NCBI GenBank assembly: GCA_037447655.1
Contig: JBBHKE010002372.1
Location: 1-64,000, forward strand
Direction of reading: 5' to 3'
Length of the DNA: 64,000 bases
Source of the DNA: Zygnema cylindricum
Lineage: Eukaryota; Streptophyta; Zygnematophyceae; Zygnematales; Zygnemataceae
Position numbers and translations under genes: made by a program. The notes under the pieces are model-generated. The model worked only from the letters and a program-made list of their open reading frames with translations, was not told the origin of the DNA and ran no database searches. Shown piece after piece: positions 22,483 through 34,500 of this stretch (position 1 is the first letter of the stretch; each line of letters opens with the position of its first letter).

Positions 22483-23365
22483 TCTTCCCCTCTCCCTCTC
22501 CCCCTCACCCTCCTCTTCCCACTGCCCCTCCCCTCCCCTCCATCCCCCCCCTACCCCTCCCCCTCCCCCTACCCCTCCCTCTCCCTCTACCTCTCCCTCC
22601 CCCTCCTCTTCCCCCCCCCTCCTCTTCCCCCTCCCCGTCCAACTTCTCTTTCCCCCTACCACTCACTCTTTCCCCCCCCCTCCCCTCTCCCTCTCCCTCT
22701 CATGATAAAGTTTAAAATTGAAATTTATAATTGGGGGGAGAGAGAGAGGGAGAGAGGAAGAGAGAGTGAGAGAGAGAGAGATGGCGAGAGACAGAGTGAA
22801 GGGATGAGAGAGGAGGAGGGAGAAAGAGAGAGAGGAAAAGAGTGGAGGGAGAAAAAAAAAGAAAGAAAGAGGGAAAGAGAGAAGAAGGAAAGAGGGGGAG
22901 AACGCAAGAGGAAGGGAGACAGAGGGAGAGAAAACGAGGGGAAGAGGGAGAGAGAGAAAGAGAGACAGAGGAGAGAAGAGGGGGAGAAAGGAGGGAAAGA
23001 GAGGAGGGCGACGGCGTGAGAGAGGAAGACAGAGAGAAACAGGGAGAGGAAGTGTGAGAGGGAGAGGGAGAGGGAGAGTTTCAGGGACAGAAAGAGAGGT
23101 GGAGAGAGAAAGTGAGAGAGGGCGGGGAGAGAGAGAGGGAGAGAGAGAGGGTGAGGGAGACGGAGGGAGAGGGAGAGAGGCAGAGACAGAGAGAAAGAGG
23201 AAGAGAGAGGGGGGGAGAGAAAGTGGGGTTGCTCTCCCTCTTCCTCTCTCTCATCCCTCTTATTTCCCTCCTCTCCCTCCCCCTCCACCTCTCCTCTACA
23301 TCTCCTCCACCCTCTCCCTCTCCCTTCCCCACTCGCTCTCTTGCTTCCCCTCTTCCCTCCCTTTC
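22483..23365. repeat. CT / GA / CT low-complexity block
   Basis: Three tracts: pyrimidine on plus 22483-22702, purine on plus 22735-23231, pyrimidine on plus 23235-23365. Opposite-strand tracts next to each other can pair as long imperfect hairpins or form triplex DNA (inferred). All long frames here are composition artefacts. Confidence 0.9.
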
Positions 23366-24284
23366 CTTTTTTTAATAATTTTCCGGACGGTGAGAAACGA
23401 AATAGGGCGAATGGAAGGGAAAAGGGTGCTCATTTCGTTCTTCTCGTTAAAATATATATATAAATGATAGAACACTATTTTGTACATGTGGCGCTGGGTG
23501 TAACATTTTGACTGCCGTGTTGATTGCTATTTTCATATGACGGCCAACATTGTCCAGCGCGGCAAAAAATTAACCGGTTGCTTACATTATCCTACAAGTC
23601 GAAGATAATCAGCGGATTGACCATCAAATCTTTACACAATGTTACGAAGTGTTACAAAAAGTTAATATTATTGTACGTCAATTGTACAAATTATTCCAAT
23701 TGACGCATATTGACGATATTAGTGGTTTCGATCTTTAGTTGGGCGTAGTTTGAGGCTCTAGGGTCTAAGGTAGTTTGTAGTGTTTCAATAGTTTAGTTTT
23801 GTTGTATTTAATTTATTTCTTTTCTTTTAGGCTTTTAAAGCACTATTATTGTGTTTTTGTTGATTTTGGTCTTTTACCTTTGTTGGTCATCAATTATTTT
23901 TAGTGACAATCATGTTTTGTACTTCGATAGCATTACCATCGCGTTCTTTGAAATAAAATCTATTATTTTATTTCGCACAAAATTCTAAAAAATAATCCGT
24001 ACGATATACTAAAATACAGGCGTTGGATCTCAATTCCGTACATCCCAGGTTACAAAGCAGCCTGGACAGCTCGTCTCTGACGCCATTGGTTCGTACTCAC
24101 GTGGTCACTGTCGTCACACGTGCCGGAAATTGTTTCCGCCAATCGGAGCGTCCACGTGGTTCCAGAGCTGGCTGGCGAATGAGCCAATAGCGCCGCGTTG
24201 TGACATTTGACACGCGGAAATGGGGGGGAACTGGAAAGGACGGGGCAGGAAATGTGCAAAAATCCCTATACATTAAAACAAAAA
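23366..24284. other. Intergenic region between two divergent LRR genes
   Basis: A possible decayed LRR exon on minus (KNEMSTLFPSIRPISFLTV, about 23390-23450) is seen without certain splice sites. 23490-23720 is a diverged copy of the inverted-repeat arm described at 54808. 24040-24240 is a more GC-rich patch with acgtgg words that could be a promoter region (inference only). Confidence 0.4.
23490..23720 (+). repeat. Diverged copy of the 54.8-kb / 63.4-kb repeat arm
   Basis: Shares, in order, cgtgt, tgacgg, agcgcg, ttaacc, cggattgaccatcaaat and ttgtacgtcaattgtacaa with 54840-55010 (same orientation) and the reverse of 63345-63550. Clearly older than those two. Confidence 0.5.
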
Positions 24285-24525
24285 TAAAACAAAAAATACA
24301 CAAAAAATACACAAAAAATACAAAAAAAATACACAAAAAATTCACAAAAAATACCCAAAAAATAAACAAAAAATACCCAAAAAATAAAAAAAAAATACAC
24401 AAAAAATAAACACTTCTCCCTGTACCACTGCCTCATTCTCTCTCTCTCTCTCTATCTCCCTCTCTCTCCCTCTCTCTCCCTCTCTCTCCCTCTCTCTCCC
24501 TCTCTCTCTCTTCTCCCTCTACGCA
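24285..24525. repeat. Two microsatellites: (ACACAAAAAAT)n then (CTCTCTCCCTCT)n
   Basis: 24285-24412 is an 11-13 bp A-rich unit with many copies. 24430-24525 is a nearly perfect 12-bp CT unit. The latter lies upstream of the plus-strand LRR exons. Confidence 0.85.
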
Positions 24526-24738
24526 AACTTGTAGGGAGAGGGCTGACATGTACCGTGGTATTCATGGATATTGTAACAAGCAAGCAGCATTTCAATAAAA
24601 CATTAAGAATATGATTATGGAGATATATATAATATGTATATTAAGTGCATATATACATGTGTAAAAATATCCTAAAGTTTACCTTTTTTTTAGCACAATA
24701 CAAGTATAAATAAAAGAAAATATTGTTGGCATTTGCAA

Positions 24739-26188
24739 AGGTCTCAAAAATAATAATTTCAGTGGATCTTTGCCATGGACCATGAGGAATTTGACTACCA
24801 TAAAGACAATGTAAGGTTTCAAACTTTTTATTATTGTTCGTGTTTGCATACCATATAGGAAAATTTTAGTGTGCAATATTTGCATTTGCAAATCTATGTG
24901 AATGTGTATGTGTATGTGAATGCGGTGTTTTTCTCTTTCTTTGGTGTTCATGCTTAATACTCTTTGCATGTTATTATGGATTATTTAGTGTGGGCTGTAT
25001 GTAAGTGTATATGTACGTGAAACTACAATGAGTTACTGTTATTGTTGCATTTCGCCTTTACGTTTTTCTTCTTGTATTTTCTTTTCGTTTACTCTTTTCT
25101 ATAGAAATTATTGATTACCTAATGAACAATGTGATTGTGATGATTCATTACCATTTTTATTTTTTTCTCTTTAAATATATGTATTTATATGTATACATAT
25201 GTTTATATGCATTATATGCATGTGTATGTAAATATAATGGAACAACAACATGATTTTGTGTTTGGGTTGCTGGGAGGAATTTCATTTTTCATTTACTAGA
25301 TATTTAAGTGATAACCAACTAAGTGGACAAGTTCCATGGTTCATGAACAAAACCCATATGTAAGTATATTCCCTTTTTAACTCGTGGAATCTCTCTCTTG
25401 CCCTCTCTCGCTCTCCTTTTTCCTCTCCCTCTCCCTCTTCTTCTCCTTTCCCTCTTCCTCTCCTTCTCCCTCTTATCTTTCTCTCCCTCTCCCTCCCCTT
25501 TTCTCATTTTTTGTCTATAATGTATTTTTCTTGTTTTATCCTTCATTCCTATTTTTGGGCATGTCTTCAACTCGATATGTCGAATAATAAAGGTTATTAT
25601 CATTTGAGTTTATAATTATTAGAGTTGGCAATAATTTAAGTTTTTGAATATATAAATAACAGATGCGGTTACTATTGGTTATTAACATCATTAGTACATT
25701 GCATCGAAAAGTAATTGTGGCGTTTTATTTGTTTTAATTTTTATTTAGTTATTATTTTATTTGTGGCATTTTGGCATTTGAATGACAGGGAAATTTTTAA
25801 CAATTATTTCTCTGGGAAAATCCACGGACTGGATACTTTCAAATCCTGCTCCTATTTATTGTATAATTGTTTCTTTGGCAAATTCCTTCCCTCCAATTGT
25901 TTTTCTAGAGGACAAAGGACTTTGGAAGAATGTAATTCATTTTGTAACGCAACGCAAATTGGAGGAGCTTGTGGGGGGAAAGGAATTTGTACCATAAATA
26001 GTGGGAGTGGAGACAAATATATATATGTGTATGTAACAATGGTTACACAAACAATGAAAGCAAGTTTACTTGCAAATAACGGTGTTGTTCATGCAACATA
26101 TGTTATATCGACAACGGAAGTAACCAACTTTGCAAAAAAATGGTGTTGTGTATGCAACAATGGTTATACCGATAACGAAAGCGAGTGA
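24739..26188 (+). CDS. LRR / cysteine-rich protein gene, 3' part (spacer into copy B)
   Basis: Exons: about 24739-24810 (GLKNNNFSGSLPWTMRNLTT..., donor GTAAGG; acceptor not canonical), 25300-25359 (60 nt, YLSDNQLSGQVPWFMNKTH, AG before, GTAAGT after), and the terminal exon 25789-26188. All join in the same 2/1 codon phase. The terminal exon reads EIFNNYFSGKIHGLDTFKSC, then a Cys-rich segment (EECNSFCNATQIGGACGGKG) that looks EGF-like, then three ~60-bp repeats near 26027, 26087 and 26144 coding CVCNNGYTNNESK-like units. The open frame changes at a (TA)n run near 26018: the first repeat is in a different frame from the last, which ends CVCNNGYTDNESE and a stop. Either a frameshift or an unseen splice site. 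A secreted or surface recognition protein is inferred. Confidence 0.6.
25385..25503 (+). repeat. Intronic CT tract at the copy-B breakpoint
   Basis: ctccct/cttctc words, about 25 nt after the donor at 25360. Similarity with copy A starts within its last ~20 bp. Confidence 0.8.
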
Positions 26189-26487
26189 ACCAATTAGGGA
26201 TTTATGGCAAACAAATTGTTCACAAAGATAGTGGAGTTTTAAGTTCTAAAAGTTACGTTGTAAAATTTTGTCGAATTGGCATATTAAACATCAAAACAAT
26301 GTGTGATTTTGTGATCAATGACGGCAACTATAGTTTACATTTTTGACTATTTATCAAGAAAGTGAATAATTTTACATACTCTATTTTTCTAGATTGTGAA
26401 TTTAGTTACATAGAAAATTTCGGCAAATGTGTTTTTGTTTTTATATTTGCTTTTCATTGAATGTTTAGAGTTAATTCGTCCGTTTAG

Positions 26488-27655
26488 GTCCCTCTACATC
26501 TCCCTCTCCCACTCCCTCCACCTCTCCCTCTCCCTCTATCTCTCCCTCTCCCTCTACCTCTCACTCTACCGCTCCCTCTCTACCCTCTATCTGTCTTCCA
26601 TCCTCGTAATCCGCCTTCCTTTTCGCCCCTCTCTCTCCCTCTCCCAATTTCCGCCCCTCTCTTCCCCCCCTCTCTTTCCTATTCAACCTCCCTCTCCACA
26701 CCTTCTCTCTCTAATTCATTCCTCCCCTTTTTCCCACTTCCCTCCTCACCTTCCCCCTTCCTCTTTCCCACTACCTCTCCCTCTCCTCTTCCCTCTCCCT
26801 CTTCTTCTTCCTCTCCCCCTCTCAATCCCTATCCCGCTCCTCGATCTCTCCTTAACGCCATCTCTCCTTACCTCCATCTCCCTTATCACTTCCTTTTCCT
26901 CTCCTTCTTCTCTCTCCCTTTCCCTCTCCATCTCTCTCTCTCTCCCACTCCCACTCCATCTCCCTCTCTCACCCTCTCCCTCTCGTTCGCCCTCCACTTC
27001 CCCCTCTCCTTCTCTCTTAAACTTTCTCCCTCTCTCCTCTCTCTCCTCTATCCTCCCTATGTCCTGTCTCTTCCCGCCTGTTATCCTTTCCACTGTCTCT
27101 CTAATCTCTTTCTCCCTTTCCCCCTCCTTCTCCCACTCATCCCTCTCCTTCTCCCTCTCCTCCCTCTCTCCATCTGTGTCCCCCCCTACCTTTCCCGCAG
27201 CCTCTCCCCCTCGGTCTCACTCTCCTTTTCCCGCTCCATCCCCCTCCTTACCCATATCCCTCTACCTCTCCCTGGCCCTCTCGCTCTCCCTCTTCTTCTC
27301 CTTTTTCTCTCTATCCTTCTCCCTTTCCCTCTCCATTTTCCTCTCCCTCCCTTTCCTCCCTCTATATCCCATCCTCTCGCTCTACCTCTCCCCATCGCTC
27401 TCCCCATGCCTTCCCCTTCCCTATTTTAGCTCCCTCTCCCTCTCCACATTTTTGCACTTTTTCTCCCTCTCCCTCGCTCTCCCTCCTTTAACTCCCTCTC
27501 ACTCTCTCTTTCCTTTTCTCTCTCCCTCTACTTCTTCCTCCTATCTCTTTCCCTCTCCCACTACTGCTTACTTTATAACATCATCTTCCTTTGCCTTTCC
27601 CTTTCTCTTTACCCCGCCCACTCCCTCTCCCACTCCCTCCCTCTCCCTCTCTTTG
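26488..27655 (+). repeat. Long degenerate polypyrimidine tract, copy B
   Basis: Same as 3889-5065, with slightly shorter C runs. The 419-codon open frame across it is a composition artefact: nearly all Leu, Ser and Pro. Confidence 0.9.
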
Positions 27656-27742
27656 TGCAAAATTACTAAGTCCTCAGATATAGACTAATAATAAATGTGT
27701 CTTGATATTGTGTAATGTAATATCCACTTTGAAGATAAAGAC

Positions 27743-30084
27743 TTTCAATGCCTTCAATTTTTTTGGTTTTTTGTCGGACTCCTTTTCGTTTGCAAGAGGA
27801 TCTGTTTTCGATCCCTCGACAATGCTCGAAATTTCTTCATCATCACTTTCCAAAAATGTCACTTTGTTCTACTGGGTAGAGGCAAATTAAGTCGTAGGCC
27901 CATGACCTGCTGATCATTATCCTCCCTATTGATGAGTTTAATGGTCACGCCACACCTTTTGTACCCTTGGATTCAGATGGTTTACCATCATTTTTTTTTA
28001 ATTTAATCTGTTGTTTTTATATTGATGATCTTATAACCAAGCTTACCATAAATTACCTTCTCGAACATGGAACTCTTTGTCTATGCCATATATAGCTTGT
28101 TACGAGTTTTACTTCACAGCTTCCAATTTTTCGCCAACAACATGCTAAATTTCACAATAATCACATATGTAGATGCAAAAGAATGACTTCTCAACAATAA
28201 TTTCTTCAACATGTAAAACATCACACAAACTTGGTAACTGTATTTTTGCTAAGTCCAATATGTGAGTTTGAGACCCTCCAAGCCAACTACTACATTACCT
28301 ACCAATCAAAATATTTAGTACATGTTGCATTGTATGTTTTATGGACAAATAGCCACCTAGTTTACTTTATCATTGATAGCACATTATTTAACTAATGGTA
28401 TGTCGATGTTCAGAAATATCCACCGACATTCGCATCTATACCGTGAGAACCTTGCCCCTTTGCGGTAGTCTCTCTCAATTTCAACGGTAACTATTACGAC
28501 CGTCCGATGACATAGAACCGACAGCTTACTTGTCGTTTTCCTTAAGTGGCCATTCCAAAAAATACGGAGGCTAGTGTTGCGGACCAATCAAATATGTGCA
28601 TCTGGAAACGACGTGGCACTACACCGTGTATCGCTATTAGTGTTAATGTTTTTTTTTGCCAGGAAAAACATCATTTCTCCGTACACACCTATCAAATTAT
28701 AGATCTGACGGTTGCCATTGAAATCTAAGATTCTCCCTTTCCGATTTGCGGTCTCCATGTAATATTCAGACAAGTGTGCACGGAAAAAAATTGTTTTAAG
28801 TGGCGAAAAATTGTTAACATTGATAGAGATATACGGTTTACTATTTCAACCATTAATGAAATCGTACCAGTCGTATGAAAATCTTCTCAGGTACAATTCA
28901 AGTGCCATAGAGTATAAATATTGGCGTTCATCTCACGATACCATATGTATGGACAAACTGTATACCTTTATTACAATATCACATTAAATAGATCTAAAAG
29001 TTACGCTTACGGCTCGGAACAAAACTTTGATTGGATGGCCCCTCCTCATGGAAAGCTCTTATCTTAACTTGTAAAAGTTAACATTAAATTCTCTTTTTAT
29101 TTCTAAGATGTCATATTTGTAAGCCCACATTCTTTTCTCCAAAAAATCAGCTTAGGAGAAAAAATAGTTTTTGTCATCATGTCAGCTATCATTTGTGGGT
29201 GTGATAAACGAACAACCAACATGACCCTAATTTATATTTTTTCTCGGACAAACCACAACCTAATACCCATAAGCTGGCTTCAGAAAAGATATCGTGGTTT
29301 GGTAGCTAAAGTTATAGTTGCCTGATTTTCACAAAAAGATCTTGAAGACCAACTTGTATTAGTTTTAACTCTTGTAAAAATAATTTGAGGTTCCCTTTAT
29401 TGTCGAACTCATTGTAATATATTCTCCATTGTTTTTAGTATCGTAATTATTTGTAGCTTGGTGTGCGAAAAGCATATTCCACTTTTGATCTTGAAGATAT
29501 TACGGTAGAACCAATGATGAGGAAAAACACGAAAATCGTAATCAACTAAAATAAATCATTCAATGAAAAAGTCATAACTGTTTTCCATTAGCTTATTTGA
29601 TGTAAACAAAAAATATCTGGAAGCTCATTTTTTGTATCGTATCAATATCATCATCACTAGCATCACTCAAAATGGTGATAACAACTTATGTCCTCCCAAG
29701 TGCAACCATGGTTCACAAGTTCCTATCAGATTCTTTCACCTTGTTTTCCTTTTTGCTTATTTCCTTACACCTGTATATTTTCAGTTTTGTTCTTGCAGCC
29801 CTTTCTGTAAGCTTAGATTCAGATGGTTTACCATCGCAATTTTTAATAGAGTCTGAAAGAATGTTAACCTACCTTTCAATCCTTCCTCCTACGAAATTTT
29901 AAACTATTGCTTAATTTTTTTACTAAATTAATGCTTCAATACTCAATACTGGAACTTTTACTGTAATGTATTGTTTAGTGAAATTTATGAAATATGTAGA
30001 TCTACTTACTTCCTTTTTAAGTTCGGACATCATAAACTCACTCTCCTCGAAATTTAGATCTCTAATAAAGTCTTCGTTTTTTAA
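27743..30084 (-). CDS. Unknown charged-protein gene, copy B (partial model)
   Basis: The best exon is 30010-30084 (75 nt, phase 0; LKNEDFIRDLNFEESEFMMS..., AG before, GTAAGT after). The second clear coding segment is 27743-27868: FLESDDEEISSIVEGSKTDP followed by a Lys-rich stretch (NEKESDKKPKKLKALK). Between them, a segment near 29785-29852 reads SIKNCDGKPSESK after a TTTCAG acceptor, and DGKPSESKGTK recurs near 27955-27995, as if an exon were duplicated. The phases of these middle pieces conflict with the first exon, so at least one exon or splice site is missing. No known domain; acidic then basic stretches suggest a soluble, perhaps nuclear protein (weak inference). Confidence 0.4.
28622..28838. 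mobile_element. MITE, TA-flanked, copy B
   Basis: TA at 28620-28621 and 28839-28840. The left end CACCGTGTATCGCTATTAG and the right end aacattgatagagatatac are imperfect inverted repeats. 217 bp, same family as the copies at 57.7-62.2 kb. It lies within the unknown minus-strand gene, probably in an intron. Confidence 0.8.
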
Positions 30085-30309
30085 CTTGGAGTAAAACACA
30101 CCCTTCTTTTTTCCTAGTTTGTTTCCTACTCATTTCCAAAAATTTGGTACAACCATTCGGTTAGGAAAAGTCGTATATTTCTACTATGGTTTATATAGCC
30201 ATTGTAGTAAGGCTCCCTCCCTCCCTACCTTGCCTCTCCCCCAACCCCTCCCCTTTTCCTCCCCCTCTCCCTCCTATCTCACTCTCTCCCTCTCCCCTTA
30301 ACCCTCAAA

Positions 30310-30886
30310 ATATAGGAGAGGCCATATGAGGCCAAAAATAAATAAGAACAAAAGATGATATGTAAAGACAAAAACAAGATACGACCAAAAGACAAGAAAT
30401 AATTAGATGACAAACAACAGAACGTTGGCGGGGAGTTTGTCGTCAAGATGACTTTTTGTTATTAAATAAATTACATGTAAGACAAGTGAATTTCATAGAA
30501 CCACGAAATGAAAGGTCTGTTCAAGGTAGATCTAGAGTAGAAGTAACTAATGTGGGTAGGACTAGTCAAGTCAAAACGGATTCTATTGACTAATTCAAGT
30601 TACTAAAGCGATTTCACTGAGAATCGTTTCTACACTACAAAAGGTATGTACATTCCGCTAAGCGTTCCACTAAGTATCTTTCTATACTACAAACAGTATG
30701 GACATTCCAGTAAGCGTTCCACTAAGTATCTTTCTATACTACAAAAGGTATGCACATTCCACAAAGACGTTCAGAGAGCCAAAATAAAGTATAATAAAGT
30801 ACGTGTACTTCTCATAGTAGCATTAAGGACTTTAAAGGATGTGAATTTAGACATAAGCTTTAAGAGATAATTTAACACTTTCAATA
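30310..30886 (-). mobile_element. E4 copia 3' LTR remnant, copy B
   Basis: Same as 7740-8310 in copy A, with the 52-bp repeats at about 30630-30780. The LTR boundary at 30886 lies next to the purine tract (C run on plus from 30887). The outer end is not defined. Confidence 0.45.
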
Positions 30887-31563
30887 CCCCCCCTCGATTG
30901 AAGCATGGCTAGTCACGAAGACCGGCGGTTAAAAGGTGTTTGTGGAGCAAAGGTCGAGGGAGAGGCTTAGTAAGGAAATCGGCAAGTTGGAAATTAGTAG
31001 CACAAGGAGACAAAGAAATGGTACAGTCAATGATTTTATCACGAGTGAAATGAAATTGAATATCAATGTGTTTGATAGTGTTTGATTCAAGTATGATGAA
31101 TCAGATTCTTCATAAGGGCTAAAGCCACTTGAGAATCACAAAAAAAAGGAGTAGGCGAAGGAGGAAAAGAGAGATTGGTGAGAAGGCGGCGGAACCAAAT
31201 GGCCGACTTGGTGGCGGAAGTGCCACTCGGCTTCAGTGGAGGTGAGGGCAACCGTAGGTTGTTTGCGGGAATACCAAGAGACAAGGTCATTGCCGAGGGA
31301 GAAACAAACACCGGAAATCGAGCGTCGATCGTCAGGTTGATTTTCCCAATCCCCATAATAGTGCCCGAAAATGGAGGTATCCTGGGAAGAAGAAAAGAGG
31401 AGGAGGATGAGGAAGGAGAGGAAAAGTTGAAAATGAGGTGAAGATGCCTGGTACCTTAAAGGTACCGAAGTACCCGTTTGGCGGCTTGGGGATGTGTAAG
31501 GGTGGCACAATGAGAGAATTGCGATAAAAGACAAACAGAAATGCAAATATCGGGCCTTGTACC
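30887..31563 (-). pseudogene. E4 copia RNase H, copy B
   Basis: DDRRSISGVCFSLGNDLVSW and TALTSTEAEW-type RNase H motifs are readable in one frame here, whereas copy A has an extra base in this region. The edge before E1 reads gtacc, giving GGTACAAGG (Gly-Thr-Arg of GTRPDI) on the element strand. Confidence 0.8.
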
Positions 31564-34500
31564 TATTGAATTTTGAAATCTTTCTTTCAATAGATACGGT
31601 TGTGAGAAGAGACTAAAAGACTTATAATATTTTCTAGGGCAGTGAGAAGAGACTAAGAGACTTAGAACATTTTCTAACGTCCTTCGCTGTAATACTTACC
31701 TGTATTAGTTTTACAGTAGCAAAAGTGTAATAGAGTGTATTGTACTTCTACAAGTACACGTGGTGGCAGGAAAAGTTAATGCATGTATTCCAAAGTGGCG
31801 CCGACATCCACATACGCGTGTCAAAAATCATACGGGCTGATTCGGTGAATCTGACGAGGGGCGCAGACGGAGCGGACATCTGGGAGTGTACGGTACACAA
31901 TCAAAAGAATATTGTTGATACGAGACAGATTCAACGGACGAGATTAAAGCGAGGACCACAATGACTAAGTGCATCGTACGCACTCAGGACGCTCGTACCA
32001 TCGAATCAACATTCATCTGGACTTTTGCGGCTGATGTTGACTAGGCGTCGACAACGTTAATTATACGGACAATATCTGAAAATATTTTGAAAACAATAAG
32101 TTAACGTTTAGTGAATTAATTAATAGTGTTACACTGTTCATTTAGCGACACACATTAATTAGGGTTTTTGAGGTACTCACGGTACACTAAAGTAAAGGCT
32201 GGATAAGTCATTTAGGCTGCAATTTTAAGAATTATGGTTTACTAATTCATTTAGGTTGCAATTTTAAGAATTGTCAAGTTAATGTGTTGTGTATCACTCT
32301 GAAAAATTTGAGGCATATTAGCCTTCTGTGTTATATTTTGTGTTCGATCAAAGTTGGTTGTTGAGTAGGTGTTTTGTTAACTTTTAATGTTTTTCATGTC
32401 TACTTCCACTACTACTGCTGGTTCTCCTCCTGCAACGGTGGTTGTAGAACTGGTTCTCCTCTTGCAACGATGGTTGTAGAACAACAGGTTATGGGCCTTT
32501 CGTTAAGAATTCCTATCTTTAACGGCAAAAAGTATCCGTATTGGGCGGGGATGGTTGAATCATTGTTTTAAACTGCTGACTTATTGGGGGTCCTGGATGG
32601 CTATGGCTCCTTTGATGAAACATGGCTATGGCTCCCTTGATGAAACAGATCCAAGTTGGGCGAAAAATAATTCAATGGCAAGGAACAATCTAGTCCTTTG
32701 TATTTCCAAAAATCGGGTCATATCTCAACTAAAAATGAAAAAGGCGAAAGAGATTTGGAAATCACTGAATTTCACTTTTGAGAAAGAGGATGTTTAGGAG
32801 GAGCTCTTGGTGGCTGGAAAAATTTGGGGATACAAATACTCTGGGGGAACTATGGTCGATTATTGTGACAATTTTCGTGCACTTATTGATGCACACTCTT
32901 CTGCTGGGGAGTCATTTCCTGAGTTTCAACGGGTAGCTCTAGTTATTAGAGGTCTCCCTAGTAGCATGAAAGGTGTGTCTGTTCAGCTAAAGAGTCATGA
33001 TAAGTCTAGCTGGTCATTTCAGTAAGCATACAATCTTATATTAGAGGAAGAATCTAATACTAAACTCCTTGAGGGAGAAGTAAAAGCTGAAGCTTTTGCC
33101 ACAGACTTTGACAAAAGAAATCATGTTAGCCAGAACAAGAGTCAATTTAACCAAAATCATAATCAATTTAATAAGTTTAATCAGAGTCCAAATAGACAAT
33201 CTTCGACTGCTTATATCTATTGTTCTCAGAAGGGTCATGGATACAAGTATTGTCCTAAGCTGAAAAAGGCAAATGTGACATGTTTATACATGTCACATTG
33301 GCACTAAAGCCAATAACACAAAAGCTTTTATGAAAATCCCACCCGCGGAAATGCTCTCTTTTCAGCTTCTACAACTAATGCAGATGAATTTTTGAGCTTC
33401 AATGAGCCTAAAAAGGTGGAATTATTTGCTATGGCAGCAGCCATGGAGGATCCAAAAGATGTAGAATGGATCATGGACACAAGAGCATTAGCCCACATGT
33501 ACTAGAACAAAATGGCTTTTACGAATTTGCTGAAAACGTCTCCAAATAGTATCTACTATGCTTGTGGCATGCGTGTTCAAACCTCAGCTCAGGGTGATGT
33601 ATCTTTGATGGTAGATGTGGGGGGAAACTCGGTCGAGAGAACCCTTCACAATATTTTGTATGTTCCATACTTTAACAAGATTATTTTTTCTACATCTTTA
33701 GTGAAGAGCAAAGGTTTTAAAGTCATTTTGAAAAGAGGTAGACAGGTTGTTAGCAAGAAAGAAAAAGTAGCACTAACAGGAACTACAGATGCTAGCAAAA
33801 TGTACTGGATGGATATGGCTGAAGTTAAAATAAATGATATTCTCTACTCCAGTGTCCAATCTGATAATGAGTTGTGGCATAAAAAATTAGGACATATAAA
33901 TTATGATAGTCTTAAGAAAATGGTGAATTCGGGAAAAGTTGATGGAGTCTCTCTCATTTCTCATCCTATAAAATCATGTGGTGGTTGTTCACCTGGCAAG
34001 ATCCATATATTGCCATTTCTATAGGAAACACACCACAGATCAAAGAAATTTTTACAGTTAAAACATTATGATGTTCTCGGTCCTTCACAAGTGGCTTCAG
34101 ATAGAGGCGTCCACTATATGGTTATATGGTCACATTCACATATAAGTACTCAAGGTACACCAAAGTTTACATCATACAACATAAAAGTGAAATATTTACT
34201 CATTTCAAACACTACAAAGCGTGGGCGGAAAAGCTTCATAGAGTTTCAACCTTGGCGATGAGATCGGACAATGGGGGAGAATACACATCCAGAGTATTCA
34301 AAGAATTTCTCCTTCACGAAGGTATCTGTCACAATCTTGAAGTTGCATATACACCTGAATAGAATGGTTTTTCCGAAAGACTAAATAGGACAATGACAGA
34401 GAGTGCTCATTCCATGCTTGCAAATAGAGGGTTAGATTATAAATTCTTGGTTAAAGCACTTAACTTTGCTGTTTCTATGAAGAACAGAATTGCTTTTAGA

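Noticed and set aside
21576-23467. Several 80-217 codon frames rich in Arg/Glu/Gly or Ser/Leu/Pro, and Lys/Pro/Gln or Phe/Leu/Gly
   Set aside because: They lie in GA/CT tracts and the CCCAAAAT repeat; no family motif. The only real coding there is the 69-72 nt LRR exons.
26429-27688. 419-codon open frame on plus, and similar Ser/Leu/Pro frames at 3833-5096
   Set aside because: Almost pure CT tract; the amino-acid content follows from composition, and all three frames on both strands stay open over long stretches.
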